Assembly: GCF_050624435.1 (NCBI RefSeq)
Contig: NC_134546.1
Location: 17,259,001-17,323,000 of the forward strand
Reading direction: 5' to 3'
Source of the DNA: Tenrec ecaudatus
Lineage: Eukaryota; Chordata; Mammalia; Afrosoricida; Tenrecidae
Length of the DNA stretch: 64,000 nt
The stretch's first letter is position 1; every line of letters starts with the position of its first letter. Shown here one piece after another: positions 1 to 11,904 of this stretch. Below the pieces are notes generated by a model. It worked only from the letters and a program-made list of their open reading frames with translations. It ran no database searches and had not been told where the DNA came from. The translations under genes and the position numbers were made by a program.

Positions 1-944
1 CTTCCCATGTTTTTAATCACCGGTTTCTTGTACTTTATTTCTTAAAAGGTAAACTCTTGGATCACCTAGCCAAGTTCCCTTTTACCAAAAGGCTATCTAA
101 AAAGCCTGTAATGTTCTAAATTAACACTGGGAAGAACTAGAAATTTTATAGCACTGTGCCTTCCCCCTGAGGTACACGTTTCTTTTCGCATTCAAACACA
201 TGAGCTCAAAAGGCAAATGTTACAGGATCCTTCCAACAGATCCCCAACTTTTCTTCTCAAGTTCATTCATCCTTGGGACTATATTCTATTATATATTTTT
301 GGTAACTCTTTTGAGTGTGGTTTTTTGATTGGTTATTGATAGCTTAACTGGAAAACTGATTTTTTTCACTTGCACCCTACTGGACCCTCTTTACTATGTC
401 TAAGAGGCAGTCAGATAGTCTGCGTGTGCTTCTAGGTATAGAGTTACATAGTTTGGAAAAATCATCATCTCATCAAACCACGGTTTATCGAGGAACCCTT
501 TGTCAATCCATTCTCAGGAGCCTGGCTGTGGACCAGATATCGACAGTACCATGGAGACAGCTCCGCCCATAGGCTGGCGCTGTGAAGTTCCCGCTCTGGG
601 CGGGGGTGCTGTTCCCAGACGACCATCAGTAGTGTCTGGAGCTTGGTTCTGCCAGCATCACTTTTATGACTTCCTGTTCCCAACTCTAGACTTGACGATT
701 TTTCACATGAGAGTTACTCATGGTCTTCATGCTCGAGCTGATGCTGGAAGTTGCCCCCATCTCCCATGAAATGTCCTGATTACAGTCAAGGTCTTTGGGG
801 ACAAAAGAGGTAGCAAAGGCCTATTTCAAACTGTTTTGAACCATGGCGGGGTGGGGGGGAAGCATTTCATACTCTGAAGATAAGAGAAAAAAAGGCAAAA
901 ATTCAAGACTGCGCCATAACCTTAGATCAGAGTCCATAGGTGGA

Positions 945-1062
945 GAGAGCTGAGCTTAGATCTTGGCTCTTTGTTAGTTACTAATTCTACCCTTGAGCAA
1001 GTTTCTGAACCCCCTGGGGCTCAGTAGCCCTCTCGGTCAACCAGCAATGTTATAAAGATGCA
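945..1062 (+). repeat. MIR-like ancient SINE
   Basis: The pattern TTGGCTCTTTGTTAGTTACT, then CTTGAGCAAGTTTCTGAACC and GGGGCTCAGT matches the MIR core order. Confidence 0.6.
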
Positions 1063-2325
1063 ATGGGTGATGGGACGCGTCTTGTATTGACTCTTCACTC
1101 ACCCCCACATCAAGTGCCTTCTACATGTGACACCGGGGCAGATGCGACCATGAACTTGACAGATAAGGTCCCTGCTCTCAAGGATGTACACCTAATTCGG
1201 GGAGGCTGGCCAATGCTAGGTAAACAAAATCACCGCAGACAGCAGCGAGCACAACAAAGGAAACGGACAGCGATGAGATCAAGAACTTCTGTGGGAGCCA
1301 CCACTCTGGAAGAAGGTGAAGCAGCTCCCAGACCTGAAGGACACCCATCAGCCAACCACGGGGGCAGAACAGCAAGTACGGAAGCTTGGGGAGAGGAGGG
1401 TCTGGCACACCTGGGAAAAGAGGGGGGCAGTGAGTTGGAACCCAGAGAGTGGGGTGGAAAGAGCGCAGTGGGAGCTGGATTCAGCAGAGCCACAAAGGTG
1501 TGGCCAGGCGCTGAGGTCGTCTTACTGTGTTGCCATGTTCACTATTCTCCTAGGGGGCGTTGGCATGAGATAGTAAATTGGGTTGGCCACCATTTGTCAT
1601 CATGTGGATTCTAAATCACGGCAACCCCACCTGTGCCCGGGTTGAATCATGTGCCACAGAATGCTCCAGGGCTGAATTCTAGAAGAAGGACAGCTCTGGG
1701 CGTTTCTTCTGAGGGGTCTCTGCAAGGACATGCCCTCCAGCTGTTTGGTGAGCGGCTGAGAGCGCTCATTCCCCATTTGCGCCGGGCCAGTACTTCAGAG
1801 CTTGCCGTCAGCAGCCCAGTGAGAAACCATGAGGCTACCAGGGCTCCTCCAGTAGAGATGAGTGGCCCGCATTTGTTCAAAATGGAATCAACACGTTTCC
1901 ACAATCATTTGATCTTCATCCCCATGTGACGGACCTGCCCCCTGGGGCTCAGCCAGTCTTAGCAGCAGCACCCCGCCTGGCGAGTCTGGTTCCCAGGTCC
2001 CCATTTCCCCCAATGCCAGTGGCTTTCCGCCTGGCCTCTGCCTTAGCCTCCCCGGGGAGGTGTTGGAGTGCTGATGTTTTAAACTCCACCCTGGAGCCTG
2101 TGGATCGGGAATTCTGGAGTAGGGCCAGGGCAGCGGGCTTTTAAAAAAAACTCCCCGAGGGGCTGTGCTGGGCAGTCAAGGCTGAGAGTCACTATCCTAC
2201 CCACTGACTTTCACACTTCAGTGTGAGGCTGACTCAGCCCCAGGACCCCCACCTCTGGATTCTCAGTCGGTTTGTGTAGCAGCTCTTATCACCCATCAAC
2301 ATGCGCACACCTCGATCTTAGGCAC

Positions 2326-2508
2326 AGGAGTCCCTGGGTGACTCAAATGGTTAAGCAGTTGGCTTTTCAAATCTACCCAGAGACACTCTGGGAGACTGGT
2401 CTGGCGACCTGCTCCCCAGAAGTCACAGCCTGGACACCCCTAAGGAGCAGCCCTACTCTACACACAAGGTGGCCAAGAGCCAGCACGTATCCAGTGACAA
2501 CTAGCAGA
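2326..2508 (+). mobile_element. AfroSINE, decayed
   Basis: It starts with the family head (GGAGTCCCTGGGTGACTCAA, then TGGTTAAGCAG). The 3' half is strongly diverged. Confidence 0.65.
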
Positions 2509-3521
2509 TGCAACCTGCTCGCTCGGAGGCTTGTCTTTTCCAAGCCCGAGACATGAGATGTGTCCATATGACCTGCTTCAAGCCAAGTGACACATGTCTG
2601 GATGGTAGCATTCAGTGACTGGTGGGAGGCCTCAGCCCCACTTGTTGATGTGGAGGTCCAGCTGGAACCAGGACCCCCCACTGAAGAGTCACCCAGGGCC
2701 CAGAGTGGACTTGGAGCGAGAAACTTGTTGTGTCAGGTTGTGTTATTGGAGCATAAGGTTTAGTTCAGCCACACAAGCACAGTCTCAGGGAGCTGACAGT
2801 GTTTTGTTTAAAACAGGCCGGGCCATCATTCATTCCAGCATCAATGTGCAGCTCACAGTTCTTCTCCCGCCTTCTATTGCCTAAAGGTTCCTGAGGCCAG
2901 GGGCTGTCTCTTGTCCACCTCTGACCCCCAGCACAGCTCTCTGCAAGAAGCCCTCACAGCCAGTCCTAAGAATATTAACGGGAAATGTCAACTAGAATTG
3001 GACCCAAGATCCCTTTAGTACCTGACCCTCTTTCTCAAGAGTACTAAAGAAACCTTCTTCTCTTTTTGGAGAGAAAGGTATGATTCGTTCCCTGGTGTCA
3101 CTCGGGACGGCTACGAACCCAACCCCACCAGCTCCTGGTCTTCATGTAGCTGTACTCGCAGCTTAAGGATCAACTTCGTTTTCTTTGTGCATTTGAAGCC
3201 CGTTGGATTCCTAAGGCATGATATTCAAGAGGGACAGCATGCGAGAACTTTCCCCATAAAACCGCTAGATAGAGACCCTCCTCCCGCTGTGAGCACCGAC
3301 CTCTCCACGAACGTTTCATGCGAAGGGGAATGCTGCACGCATCCCATTTGTAGTTTATTTTAAAGTGGGTGTAAAAAGCGCTTTCCTGCAGCAAGCAAAG
3401 GTGTGGATTCTTCCACCAGGTGATGGCGCTGTTTCCACTGGCCACTTGACACAGGAAGCCATGTCCTTCCTTTGCTGTCCCTCTCCCTGCCACGGAGTCC
3501 ATTCTGACTCACACTGACCAC

Positions 3522-3946
3522 TGTAGCAGTCACACAACTTCATGTCAACTTGATAAACAGAAATAAAGGGGTGGAGTCTAGCCTGTCAATCAGGTCACGG
3601 GCTCTCTTCCTCCCTCTCTGCTTCACCTTCCTGTTGAAGAGCCACCTGGAGCCACGCTGATGGCAGCCAGAGCTCTGGGGATGCGTCCACTGCCCATGGA
3701 TTCACAGGACTTTCCATCCACCAGCCTGTGATCTTCCTGCATTCAGCATCAGTGCATGTGCTGCATGAATCAAAGAGGAATTTAAGGACTAGTATCAGAC
3801 ATATGGGCTAATAAAGGCCTGCTTATGGACTTGATCTGGACAGGGCTGGGATGTTTTCTTAATGTACAGTTACTCTTTGATATAAAGTTCTCTCTCACAC
3901 CCAAGTATCTCTGGACTTGTTTCTCTAGTTTACCTGGACTAACACA
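3522..3946 (-). repeat. Unclassified LTR-like interspersed repeat, copy A
   Basis: The reverse complement is about 425 bp, begins TGTGTTAG and ends GCTACA, as a solitary LTR would. It aligns along its whole length with the plus-strand copy at 38358-38834, sharing for example CTAGAGAAACAA, ATTAGCCCATATGTCTGATA-like and AAGTTGACATGAA blocks. I do not recognise a named family, and there is no coding sequence. Confidence 0.7.
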
Positions 3947-3949
3947 CTA

Positions 3950-4097
3950 CACTAGAGGACACAACAGAACTGCCCTTGTGGGTTTTCAAGACTATAACTC
4001 TTTATGGGAACTAGAAACCTCATCTATTGCCCAAGAAGCGAAAGGGATTTAAAGTTGCTGACTAACATGCTAACCTACTATGCATCCAGGGCTCCTT
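3950..4097 (-). mobile_element. AfroSINE, partial
   Basis: It reads the family backwards: AGAACTGCCCTTGTGGGTTT, TAACATGCTAACC and a terminal CCAGGGCTCC. It abuts the LTR-like repeat at 3522-3946. Confidence 0.75.
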
Positions 4098-4774
4098 AAT
4101 GCTCCCATTTTTGGATTCTCAGCTTTTCTATAATATACTCCTCCTTAGGGCACCCCCAATTTCTCTGCTCTTCCTAAATCTTGCTTCCAGGAATAGAGTG
4201 CCACGACTCTGTCTCCCCTAACTGTCCTGGAGAAAATGGGCAGCACTGGGTACTCGAAGTAAACATGCTACACTGAGCCCCATCTTTGGAAATCTACTGG
4301 ATTCTATTCCCAGTGAGCCCATGCTTCCAGGGTAGAATGGCTCCATCCAGCATCCCAGGCTGGGATCTTCTAGGAGCAGACTGGCAGGCCTGTCTTCTGG
4401 TTGGCTGTGGGTCACCAACCCTCTGGCTAACTGTCTAGCGCTTGACCACGTGCCCCTCCCAGGGACACTCTGCTGGGATCCCAGGTGGCCTCATTCAACG
4501 GGCACGGGGGTGGGGTGGTCCCTTCCATGAGCTCTTTGGGTTTCAAGGGAAGGCTCCTTAGCACATGGGCTATGGGATTGGCCCTGTGAAGATCCTTGGT
4601 GGCTTCAAGGTCTAGCTTGTCGCTGTCACCAGTTGGCCCAGGCCATCTGGGTTTTTTCCATACCACTTCTTAGGCCCTTTTGATTTCTCACTCTCTTTCT
4701 CCCAATCTGCATGAGGCAACGGATAGAACAAATACCATGTCCCTGGAATAAGCTAGCTCTGAGTGCCTCACCTG

Positions 4775-4965
4775 TATCAGCTCACTTCATTCGAACGACC
4801 ATTCCCAGGAAGTAGGTTTTATTGTCATCTCCACTTTGCAGCTGGAGAAACCGAGGCACAGAGTGGTCAGGTAGTTCACCAAAGGCCACAATGCCCAAGG
4901 AGCGCCGTGAAGATGTGAAACCAGGCAGTGGGACTCTTGTTTCTGCCTTCACCGCTGTGTAATCA
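4775..4965 (-). repeat. MIR-like ancient SINE
   Basis: It reads the reverse MIR core: TGTCATCTCCACTTTGCAGC, GAGAAACCGAGGCACAGAG and CACCAAAGGCCACAATGCCC. Confidence 0.75.
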
Positions 4966-4988
4966 AATGCTGAAGCTTCTTTTTCTTC

Positions 4989-4991
<3 letters not shown>

Positions 4992-5044
<53 letters not shown>
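4992..5044. repeat. (TC)n microsatellite
   Basis: About 26 near-perfect TC dinucleotides. Confidence 0.95.
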
Positions 5045-5047
<3 letters not shown>

Positions 5048-5324
5048 GGTGCCTTCCCATCCAGCTACATTTAAATAGATGAACAAGGTATCACCCCTCA
5101 CCTGCTAATGAGATGCTAAAATAAGGTGAGACATGAGCTCTAAGAATAACTTGAGAGTCTCTAGCCTCTACACCCCCACCCACCACCACCCCAACCTGGA
5201 TACAGACCCCAGACTGCTGGGGAACTAGGAAGACTGCATAGACTAAAGCCATAGAGCGGGGGAGCTGTCGTTTTATCCCGGTTGACTTCAGAGACCTTTT
5301 GAAGACCCGTCGATCCAATCCCTT

Positions 5325-5622
5325 GTGTCAGTGGTAGAACTGCCACTCTCCATGTGGGGGCGGAGGTTCAGTTTTCAGCCAACACCCGTTTGCCAGTAGA
5401 GGCCTCCATGCGTCCAGTGTGCTGACCAGGTGCCAGCAGAGCTTCCGGGCTATGACAGACTAAGCAGAGAGGCTCAGAGAGCTATGTCCGAAAGTCAGCC
5501 GATAAACATCCTATGGATCGCAGGGGTCCGATGTGTCATGGAACGTGGGGACAGTGCAGGACAGAGCAACACCTTGTTCTGTTGTGTTCGTGTCACTATG
5601 AACCAGAGACCTACTTGAGAGC
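5325..5622 (+). mobile_element. tRNA-Gly-derived SINE with RTE tail
   Basis: The head (about 5325-5395) resembles a glycine tRNA gene: CAGTGGTAGAAC is the A-box region and GGTTCAGTTTTC a decayed B box. The body then follows RTE-derived sequence (CAGAGCTTCCGGGCTATGAC, ATAAACATCCTATGGATCGC) and ends in the shared tail near TTCTGTTGTGTTCGTGTCAC. It looks different at the head from the commoner AfroSINEs of the window. Confidence 0.75.
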
Positions 5623-6477
5623 AGTGAGCAACCAGTAACCCCGTCAGATTAGATCCAGCTAACAAATGATACTTTAGGGATCACCTCTCTGTGACCAGAC
5701 TACGCAAACCCTTTTAGACTATCAAGTAATTTACACACCTTCCTCACCTGGCCCAGGTTTCCTTCCAGTCTCACCTCCACACCCCACAAGCACACCCCTC
5801 GGGCCTCCGGTTCTGGCTGTTTCCATTTCCTCTGAGCGTTGAGGGCTGGGTATTTCTCTACCTCCCAAGTTTAACTGCCAACTCCTCAGCCTTCACGCTT
5901 CCTTACCACCTTCCTAAAACCTCCACAAGAAGGAGTTTGGGGAAACAAACAAAAAAAGGATAAGTTTGGGTTCCTCACCCACAGCCCCCTGGGCACCCCC
6001 TGGCAGCACACCTGTCACACACAGCACAAGGACTAGCTAGCGTGGGAATGCTGCCCTTGGGGTGCAAGATTTTCAAGGGCAGAAACGAGGTCTTATCTGT
6101 TCCCCTCGGCACATCACAGGGACTGAGACAGCCTTTGTTGGCTGGACGAATGAACAGACCAGGAAATATTCCTCCGCCTCATGTTAAGGAAGAGCGTAAA
6201 CATAAATGAACACATGCATGCTCGGGTGTATGTGGCTATACAGACATACGATTATATATATGCATACATATATACCTACTTTGCTTTAGGACAAATGTCT
6301 GATTTTTAATGCAATGGGGGATTAGAAACACAAGAAAGTCGTCTGAAAGCAATCTTGGAGGAGGGGAAAGAGAATCACAGAGTTAATTAATGCCAAGTGC
6401 CTGCAGTCTCCCTTCAAGCACTGTCTGCGATCGGAATGGAGTATCGTGTATGCTCCATGTGCATGGTTCTTTGTCTG

Positions 6478-6720
6478 GGCATGGTGGTCGAGTGCTTGGA
6501 ATCTGCAGCCAGGTCACCTGGGTTCAATCCCAGCCCTGTCACTTCCCAACTGCATGGTCTTAGGCAAGTTACTCAACGCCTCCGTGCCTTAGCTTCATCA
6601 AATGAAAAATGGCCTGCTGGTTGTACCTTCGTCTTCGGTGTGGGAATTAAGTGAGGCTATACAACTGTGGCCGCAGTCAGTGGCAGGTCTTTAAGCGTTA
6701 ACTCACATTGTTTCGCAAAT
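6478..6720 (+). repeat. MIR ancient SINE
   Basis: It contains GGTCACCTGGGTTCAATCCC, ACTTCCCAACTGCATGGTCT, AGGCAAGTTACTCAACGCCT and CTTCATCAAATGAAAAATGG. This is a clear MIR order. Confidence 0.85.
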
Positions 6721-6749
6721 GACGTTGTGATTTAAAAACAAAACAAAAA

Positions 6750-6942
6750 TCAACTCATTGTCATCACTTGCAACTCATAGCAACACTACAGGATATGGTA
6801 GAGCTGTTTCTGTCGATCTGAGACTGTCACTCTTTATGGGAGTAGAAAGTCTCGTCTTTCTCTCAGGGAGTGCCTGCTGGTTTCAAACGGATGGCCTTAT
6901 GGGTTAGCAGCCTGACACTTAACTACCATGCACCAGGGCTCC
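6750..6942 (-). mobile_element. AfroSINE, full-length-like
   Basis: It contains GACTCATAGC-like, TCTTTATGGGAGTAGAAAG, GGTTAGCAGCCTGACACTTA and terminal CCAGGGCTCC blocks. Confidence 0.85.
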
Positions 6943-7074
6943 CACCCGGGGATCAGTAAGACACAAATCTAGTTCAAAGTGTTACCGCATTGGCATAGCA
7001 GCTTTGGGGCCACATGGATGGGAGTAAATCAGAAAGTTTTGCTATAACTCACAGAAACCTTTATATTAAACATT

Positions 7075-8153
7075 TTTTTAAATGTGCAGCTATTCAATCC
7101 CCCTACTGGGCATATATACCCCGAAGAGTCAAGAAACAAACCACTGCCAGACATCTGCGCTCCAATGTTCATCGTGGCACAACTCACAATTGCAAGGAGT
7201 TGGAAACAACCCAAATTTCCATCAACAGATGAATGGATTAAAAAGCTGTGGTATATACATACAATGGAGTACTATACATCACTAAAAAGCAGTGATGAAC
7301 ACATGAAGCACATCGCTGCATGGGAAGAACTGGAGGAAATGATGCTAAGCGAAGTAAGCCAAGCACAAGATGACAAGTACAACATGAATCCACTGCGGTA
7401 AGCTTAAAAAAAAATCAAAAGGGGCACAGGGAAAAAGCTACTGTACACAAACATTCCTGGGGTGAGGTCCAGGTAGCATGGCAGGGGCCAGACCAAATCC
7501 AGGGATACCTATGGTAGCCAACTAACAAGGAGGGGGGGGGAAGGAAAAAAGAAATGGGTAGCGGGGGAACAGGGCAGTAACCCACCCAAGGAGAGAGTGT
7601 TGTTGATATCTCCACAGGGAAAGAGGGACCAGACTTCAACCTGGTGCTCCAAGATGTGAATGCAACATGCTGGCATGAAGCAGGGAACCAGTAGAGAGGT
7701 CTGAGGGGCCAGCCCTTCCCACAGAAGAATCTACTTCAGAGGACAAAACTGAAGCTACAGCTCAGGGAGAGGGACATGTCTGATCAGAGCACACGGGAGC
7801 AAATGAAGGGGGAGGGAGAGAGAGTGGAGTACAAACTGGCCCACCATGCCTTGAGGACGATGGCCCTGCTCAGAGCAGCCAGTGCAGAGAGAACCATATG
7901 GCTGGCCCCACTGTAAGACACGACATCTCTCACTGTCCCATAGCCCTACAGTGGACAACACTGGAGACACAGTGTGGGAACTGCGCCTGATCTGATCCCA
8001 CCACACTGAGGCAAAACACTAAGGGTGTGCAACAGAACAGCAAAGGGGAATACCAAAAACAGACTTTGGGGTCAGAGCTTGGCACCCCATCAGACCTGAC
8101 CAGAAAACACTCCTAAAGATCAACAAACAGACGTTGAACTATTTACAGGCTTT

Positions 8154-8223
<70 letters not shown>

Positions 8224-9690
8224 TTCCTTCCTTCCTTCCTTCCTTCCTTCCTTCCTTTCATCATTTTCTTTGTTGCTATTGTTTTGTTATTTGTTTTGCT
8301 CTGTCTTGTTTTTGTGCATATTATTATCTCTGCAGGTTTATCTAAATAAGATGAGAAAATGGGACTAACAGTTCGCAGGGGGGGGCACATGGGAGAGAGG
8401 GAAGCAGGGGAAAGGAAGTGGTGTTAACAAATCCAGGAACAAGGGAACAACAAGTGATCCAAAATTGATGACAAGGAGGGTGTAAAAGGCCTGGTAGGGC
8501 TTGATTAAGGGCAATGTAACCAAGAGGAATTACTAAAACCCAAATGTAGACTGAGCATGAGAGTGGGACAAGAGGAAAGCAAAAGGAAGTAGAGGAAAGA
8601 GCTAGGAGGCAAAGGGCATTTATAGAGGTCTAAATACAGACATGCACATATGTAAATATATTTATATATGATGACAGGGAAATAGATGTATGTACATATA
8701 TTTATAGGTTTAGTATTAAGGTAGCAAATGAACATTGGGCCTCTACTCAAGTACTCCCTCAATGCAAGAACACTTTGTTCTATTAAACTGTCATTCCATT
8801 ATGCTCACATTCCTGACACGATTGCTGAAGACAAAGCAGGTGCATAAGCAAATGTGGTGAAGAAAGCTGATGGTGCCCAGCTACCAAAAGATACAGCATC
8901 TGGGGTCTTAAAGGCTTGAAGATAAACAAGCGGCCATCTAGCTCAGAAGCAACAAAGCCCACATGGAAGAAGCACACCAGCCTATGTGATCATGAAGTGT
9001 CAATGGGATCAGGTATCAGGCATCAAAGAACAAAAACATCACATCATTGTGAATGAGGGGGAGTGCAGAGAAGGGACCCAAAACCATCTGTAGGCAACTG
9101 GACATCCTCTTACAGAAAGGTCACAGGGAGGAGACGAACCAGTCAGGGTGCAGTGCATCAACAATGAAACATACTACTTTCCTCTAGTTCTTTAATGCAT
9201 CCTCCCCCTCTCCACTGTCATGATCCCAGTTCTACCTTACAAATCTGCCTAGACCAGAGGATGTACACTGGCACGGATAGGAACTGGAAACACAGGGAAT
9301 CCAGGATAGATGATCCCTTCAGGACCAGTGGTAAGAGTGGCGATACCGGGAGGGTGAAGGGAAGGTAGGATAGAAAGGGGGAACCGATCATGACAATCTC
9401 CATATAACCTCCTCCCTGGGGGACGGACAACAGAAAAGTGGGTGAAGGGAGACATCAGACAGTGTAAGACATGACAAAATAATAGTAATTTATAAATTAT
9501 CAAGGGTCCATGAGGGAAAGGGGAACAGGGAGGGAGGGGAAAATGGGGAGTTGATACCAAGGGCTCAAGTAGAAAGCAAATGTTTTGAGAATGATGATGG
9601 CAACAAATGTACAAATGTGCTCGACACAATGGATGGATGGATGGATTGTGATAAGAGTTGTATGAACCCCCAATAAAACGGTTTAAAAAA
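7075..9690 (+). mobile_element. 5'-truncated L1, ORF2 C-terminus plus long 3' UTR
   Basis: The element opens within L1 ORF2. 7084-7401 reads as the last ~105 residues of the ORF2 protein, with the typical stretches KPLPDICAPMFI, STDEWIKKLWYIHTMEYYTSL and MLSEVSQAQDDKYNM, and stops at 7399-7401. A 3' UTR of about 2.28 kb follows, ending with AATAAAA and an A-rich tail near 9690. The UTR contains a (TTTC)n/(TTCC)n microsatellite at 8151-8259. The ORF2 part is open but the element lacks everything upstream. No clear target-site duplication was identified. Pieces of the same 3' UTR recur at 10493, 18180, 37886, 43236 and 63744. Confidence 0.9.
8151..8259. repeat. (TTTC)n then (TTCC)n microsatellite
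   Basis: About 17 TTTC units are followed by about 9 TTCC units. It lies inside the L1 3' UTR. Confidence 0.95.
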
Positions 9691-9719
9691 AAAAGAAAGC
9701 CACATCTTAGTCAATGTGT

Positions 9720-9924
9720 AGGAGCCCTGGTTGTGTACTGGTTACAAGTTGGGCTACTGACCTCCAAATCAGCAGTTAGAAACCACCAGCCACCCTGGAA
9801 GGAGCTGTGTGCTCTCATGAAAGAGGGACAGTGTCGGAAACTCAGGGCCGTTCTACCCTGTCCTAATAGGGTCTCTCTGAGTCGGAAAGGACTCGAAGGG
9901 AGTGCGTTTGGGTTTGGGTCTTAG
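9720..9924 (+). mobile_element. AfroSINE, full-length-like
   Basis: The head is GGAGCCCTGGTTGTGTACTG and the tail is GGGTCTCTCTGAGTCGGAAA, then GACTCGAAGGGAG. It lies just after the L1 tail. Confidence 0.9.
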
Positions 9925-10492
9925 TCAACGCGGCCTGGCGATAAAATGGCTTGAGGTACGGAATCACCTTGCTAGGACCCAGTCTGCTATGGAAGTTAGG
10001 TTGTACATTTCAAGACAGGACACTCAGGAGAGAGATTCAGGCTGAATCTGGGAATCCCAGTGGCTGAGCCTGCTGAGCAGGACACCTGCGGCTGGATGGC
10101 TGACACGGCCAGAGGTCCCCTCCCCGGCCAATAACCAGATACTGCCGGCTGTTTCCCCAAACTCAGGAGCTGGAGGCTGGGGGTTCAGGTGCCCGGAGAA
10201 GAAAGTGGATGGCGTAAGGTAAGGGTGCTGTGCACATCATTTCACCACAGCCAGGCTGACAAGGAAGAGGATGTCTCGAGGTGATGGCACAAGGTTGAGG
10301 TTTTCAACTTCTCTTTGTTAAGCTCTTGGGTGAATGCTCAGAGCCAGTCTTGGAACACACACCCTTCGGAGTCCCAGAACCCACCACTGTCTAGCCGAGG
10401 AGCCAAGCTCTCGAGGCCCGAGGGAGACTAAAGCAAGCTGGCTTACTCAGGAGGGGCCCCGCGAAGAGCACCTGCTCCTTAGCTTCTCAGAA

Positions 10493-10635
10493 GTGGTGAG
10501 AGTGGCGATACCGGGAGGGTGAAGGTAAGGTAGGATAGAAAGCGGGAACCGATCATGACAATCTCCATATAACCCCCTCCCTGGGGGACGGACAATAGAA
10601 AAGTGGGTGAAGGGAGACATCAGACAGTGTAAGAC
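10493..10635 (+). mobile_element. Internal L1 3' UTR fragment flanked by 16-bp direct repeats
   Basis: This 143-bp stretch matches 9328-9470 of the nearby L1 3' UTR without gaps. I count five mismatches. It has no poly-A end and is an internal piece of the UTR. The 16-mer CTTAGCTTCTCAGAAG stands on both sides, at 10478-10493 and 10635-10650, like a target-site duplication. Confidence 0.9.
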
Positions 10636-10791
10636 TTAGCTTCTCAGAAGGTGGCGGGAGAGGGGGGGTGCTGACTCCTCATTTTAACGTGGAAGATCGA
10701 CTCTTGTGCACACACCCAAATGTGAACATCGCTGCCTTGGGCTCTTCATTCCAGGAAAGAGCAGCCAGACGCAGGTCTGGCTTCAGAAGCC

Positions 10792-10935
10792 ATGCCATTG
10801 TCGAGGGCTGTCCGGTTGGTTCCGACTCACAGCAACAACATGTACAACCAAAGGAAACCCTGGCCAGTCCTGCCACCGCCCTCCCAACGGTTCCTACGCC
10901 GAGTCCACTGCCTGCAGCCACTGGGTCGACCCATC
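10792..10935 (-). mobile_element. RTE LINE 3' fragment
   Basis: It matches the reverse complement of the RTE 3' end, from the GTCGAGGGCTGTCCGGTTGG block to the GCAGCCACTGGGTC block. It directly adjoins an RTE 5' fragment in the opposite orientation. Confidence 0.65.
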
Positions 10936-11150
10936 ATGTGGACGGACTTCCTTGTCTGTCAGGTTGTCAGTGGGGCGGCCTCTGTGCTGCTGTGATCCTG
11001 GAAGCTGTGTCCCTGGTATTTCAAATGCCAGCCAGGCCATGCACAGTGAACAGGTTTCAGCAACATTACCAGATTCAGGACAGACTACAAAGAAGGAGCC
11101 AGCTAGCTGCCCACTTCAGAGGCAGTAGCTTCTGAAAAGCACGGAGATAC
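10936..11150 (+). mobile_element. RTE LINE 5' UTR fragment
   Basis: It contains the RTE 5' region sequence around GTCCCTGGTATTTCAAATGC and the TTCTGAAAAGCA block, as in the leader of the RTE at 18.57 kb. It ends near 11150. Confidence 0.65.
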
Positions 11151-11215
11151 ATCAAATACAACAACCAAAAAAGAGACATCCATTACCAAAAATAAGTGAG
11201 TTACATAATCAGCAG

Positions 11216-11262
11216 TAGGAGCCCCTGGGAGGTATAAATGGCCACGGGCTCAGATATTTTCA
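11216..11262 (+). mobile_element. AfroSINE head fragment
   Basis: Only about 45 bp resemble the SINE head (GGAGCCCCTGGGAGGTATAA). The match is short. Confidence 0.35.
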
Positions 11263-11904
11263 CTATCAAATGGACTCTATGGCTAGGCGCCCAGAAAATC
11301 CAACCTCTTCGCTGAAAGCCAGAGGCATCAGACGATCCTGCAAACTGGATGGAGCCTTAAGAACTCTCAGGGCATTTTAGGAGAATAGACAAACACGCCC
11401 AGAACTTTCAAGGAAGCTGCCCGTTGCTCTGGTGGGGCCAACCTTGTCAGACACTGAGGTCTCCGGAGGGCACTCACGCAAGGCCCTGTCCGTGACAGAA
11501 ACAGCAGCGATGGCTGGCCGTCAGCGTCAGCTGTAGGTCGTGAAGGCCAGGGCAACTCGTACCGAGGCAGGCTTGTCATCAGACATACAGGCAGGCAAGC
11601 AGCCACTGCTTTTTCTCCCTTTAAAACATCCCCAGGTCATCCAAAATGGTTATACCACTAACCAAAAGTGTGGCAGACCCAATCCACCCCGAGCCCTCTT
11701 GGAAGAAAGACCGCCTGATCTACTGCCGAGAGCTCAGTCCTGGACATTCTGTGGAGACCTGTTCTATTCTTATGCACCCAGGCCGCTACCACAGTCAAGA
11801 GTGAACTCGGTGGCTAGTGCTTTGTGTGGCTCTTATATTCCCACGATTAGTTGAACCCTGTATTACTTTGGCCATTATTTGTGCACTTCTGTGTGTCCAG
11901 TTTA

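Noticed and set aside
1063..1614. 183-codon plus-strand open frame
   Set aside because: Begins at the edge of a MIR-like repeat, has antisense frames over it and no recognisable domain.
5325..5400. Functional tRNA-Gly gene
   Set aside because: The B box and stems are decayed and the sequence continues into an RTE-derived SINE body.
7084..7401. Independent small gene of 105 codons
   Set aside because: The protein is the C-terminal end of L1 ORF2 in a 5'-truncated copy.
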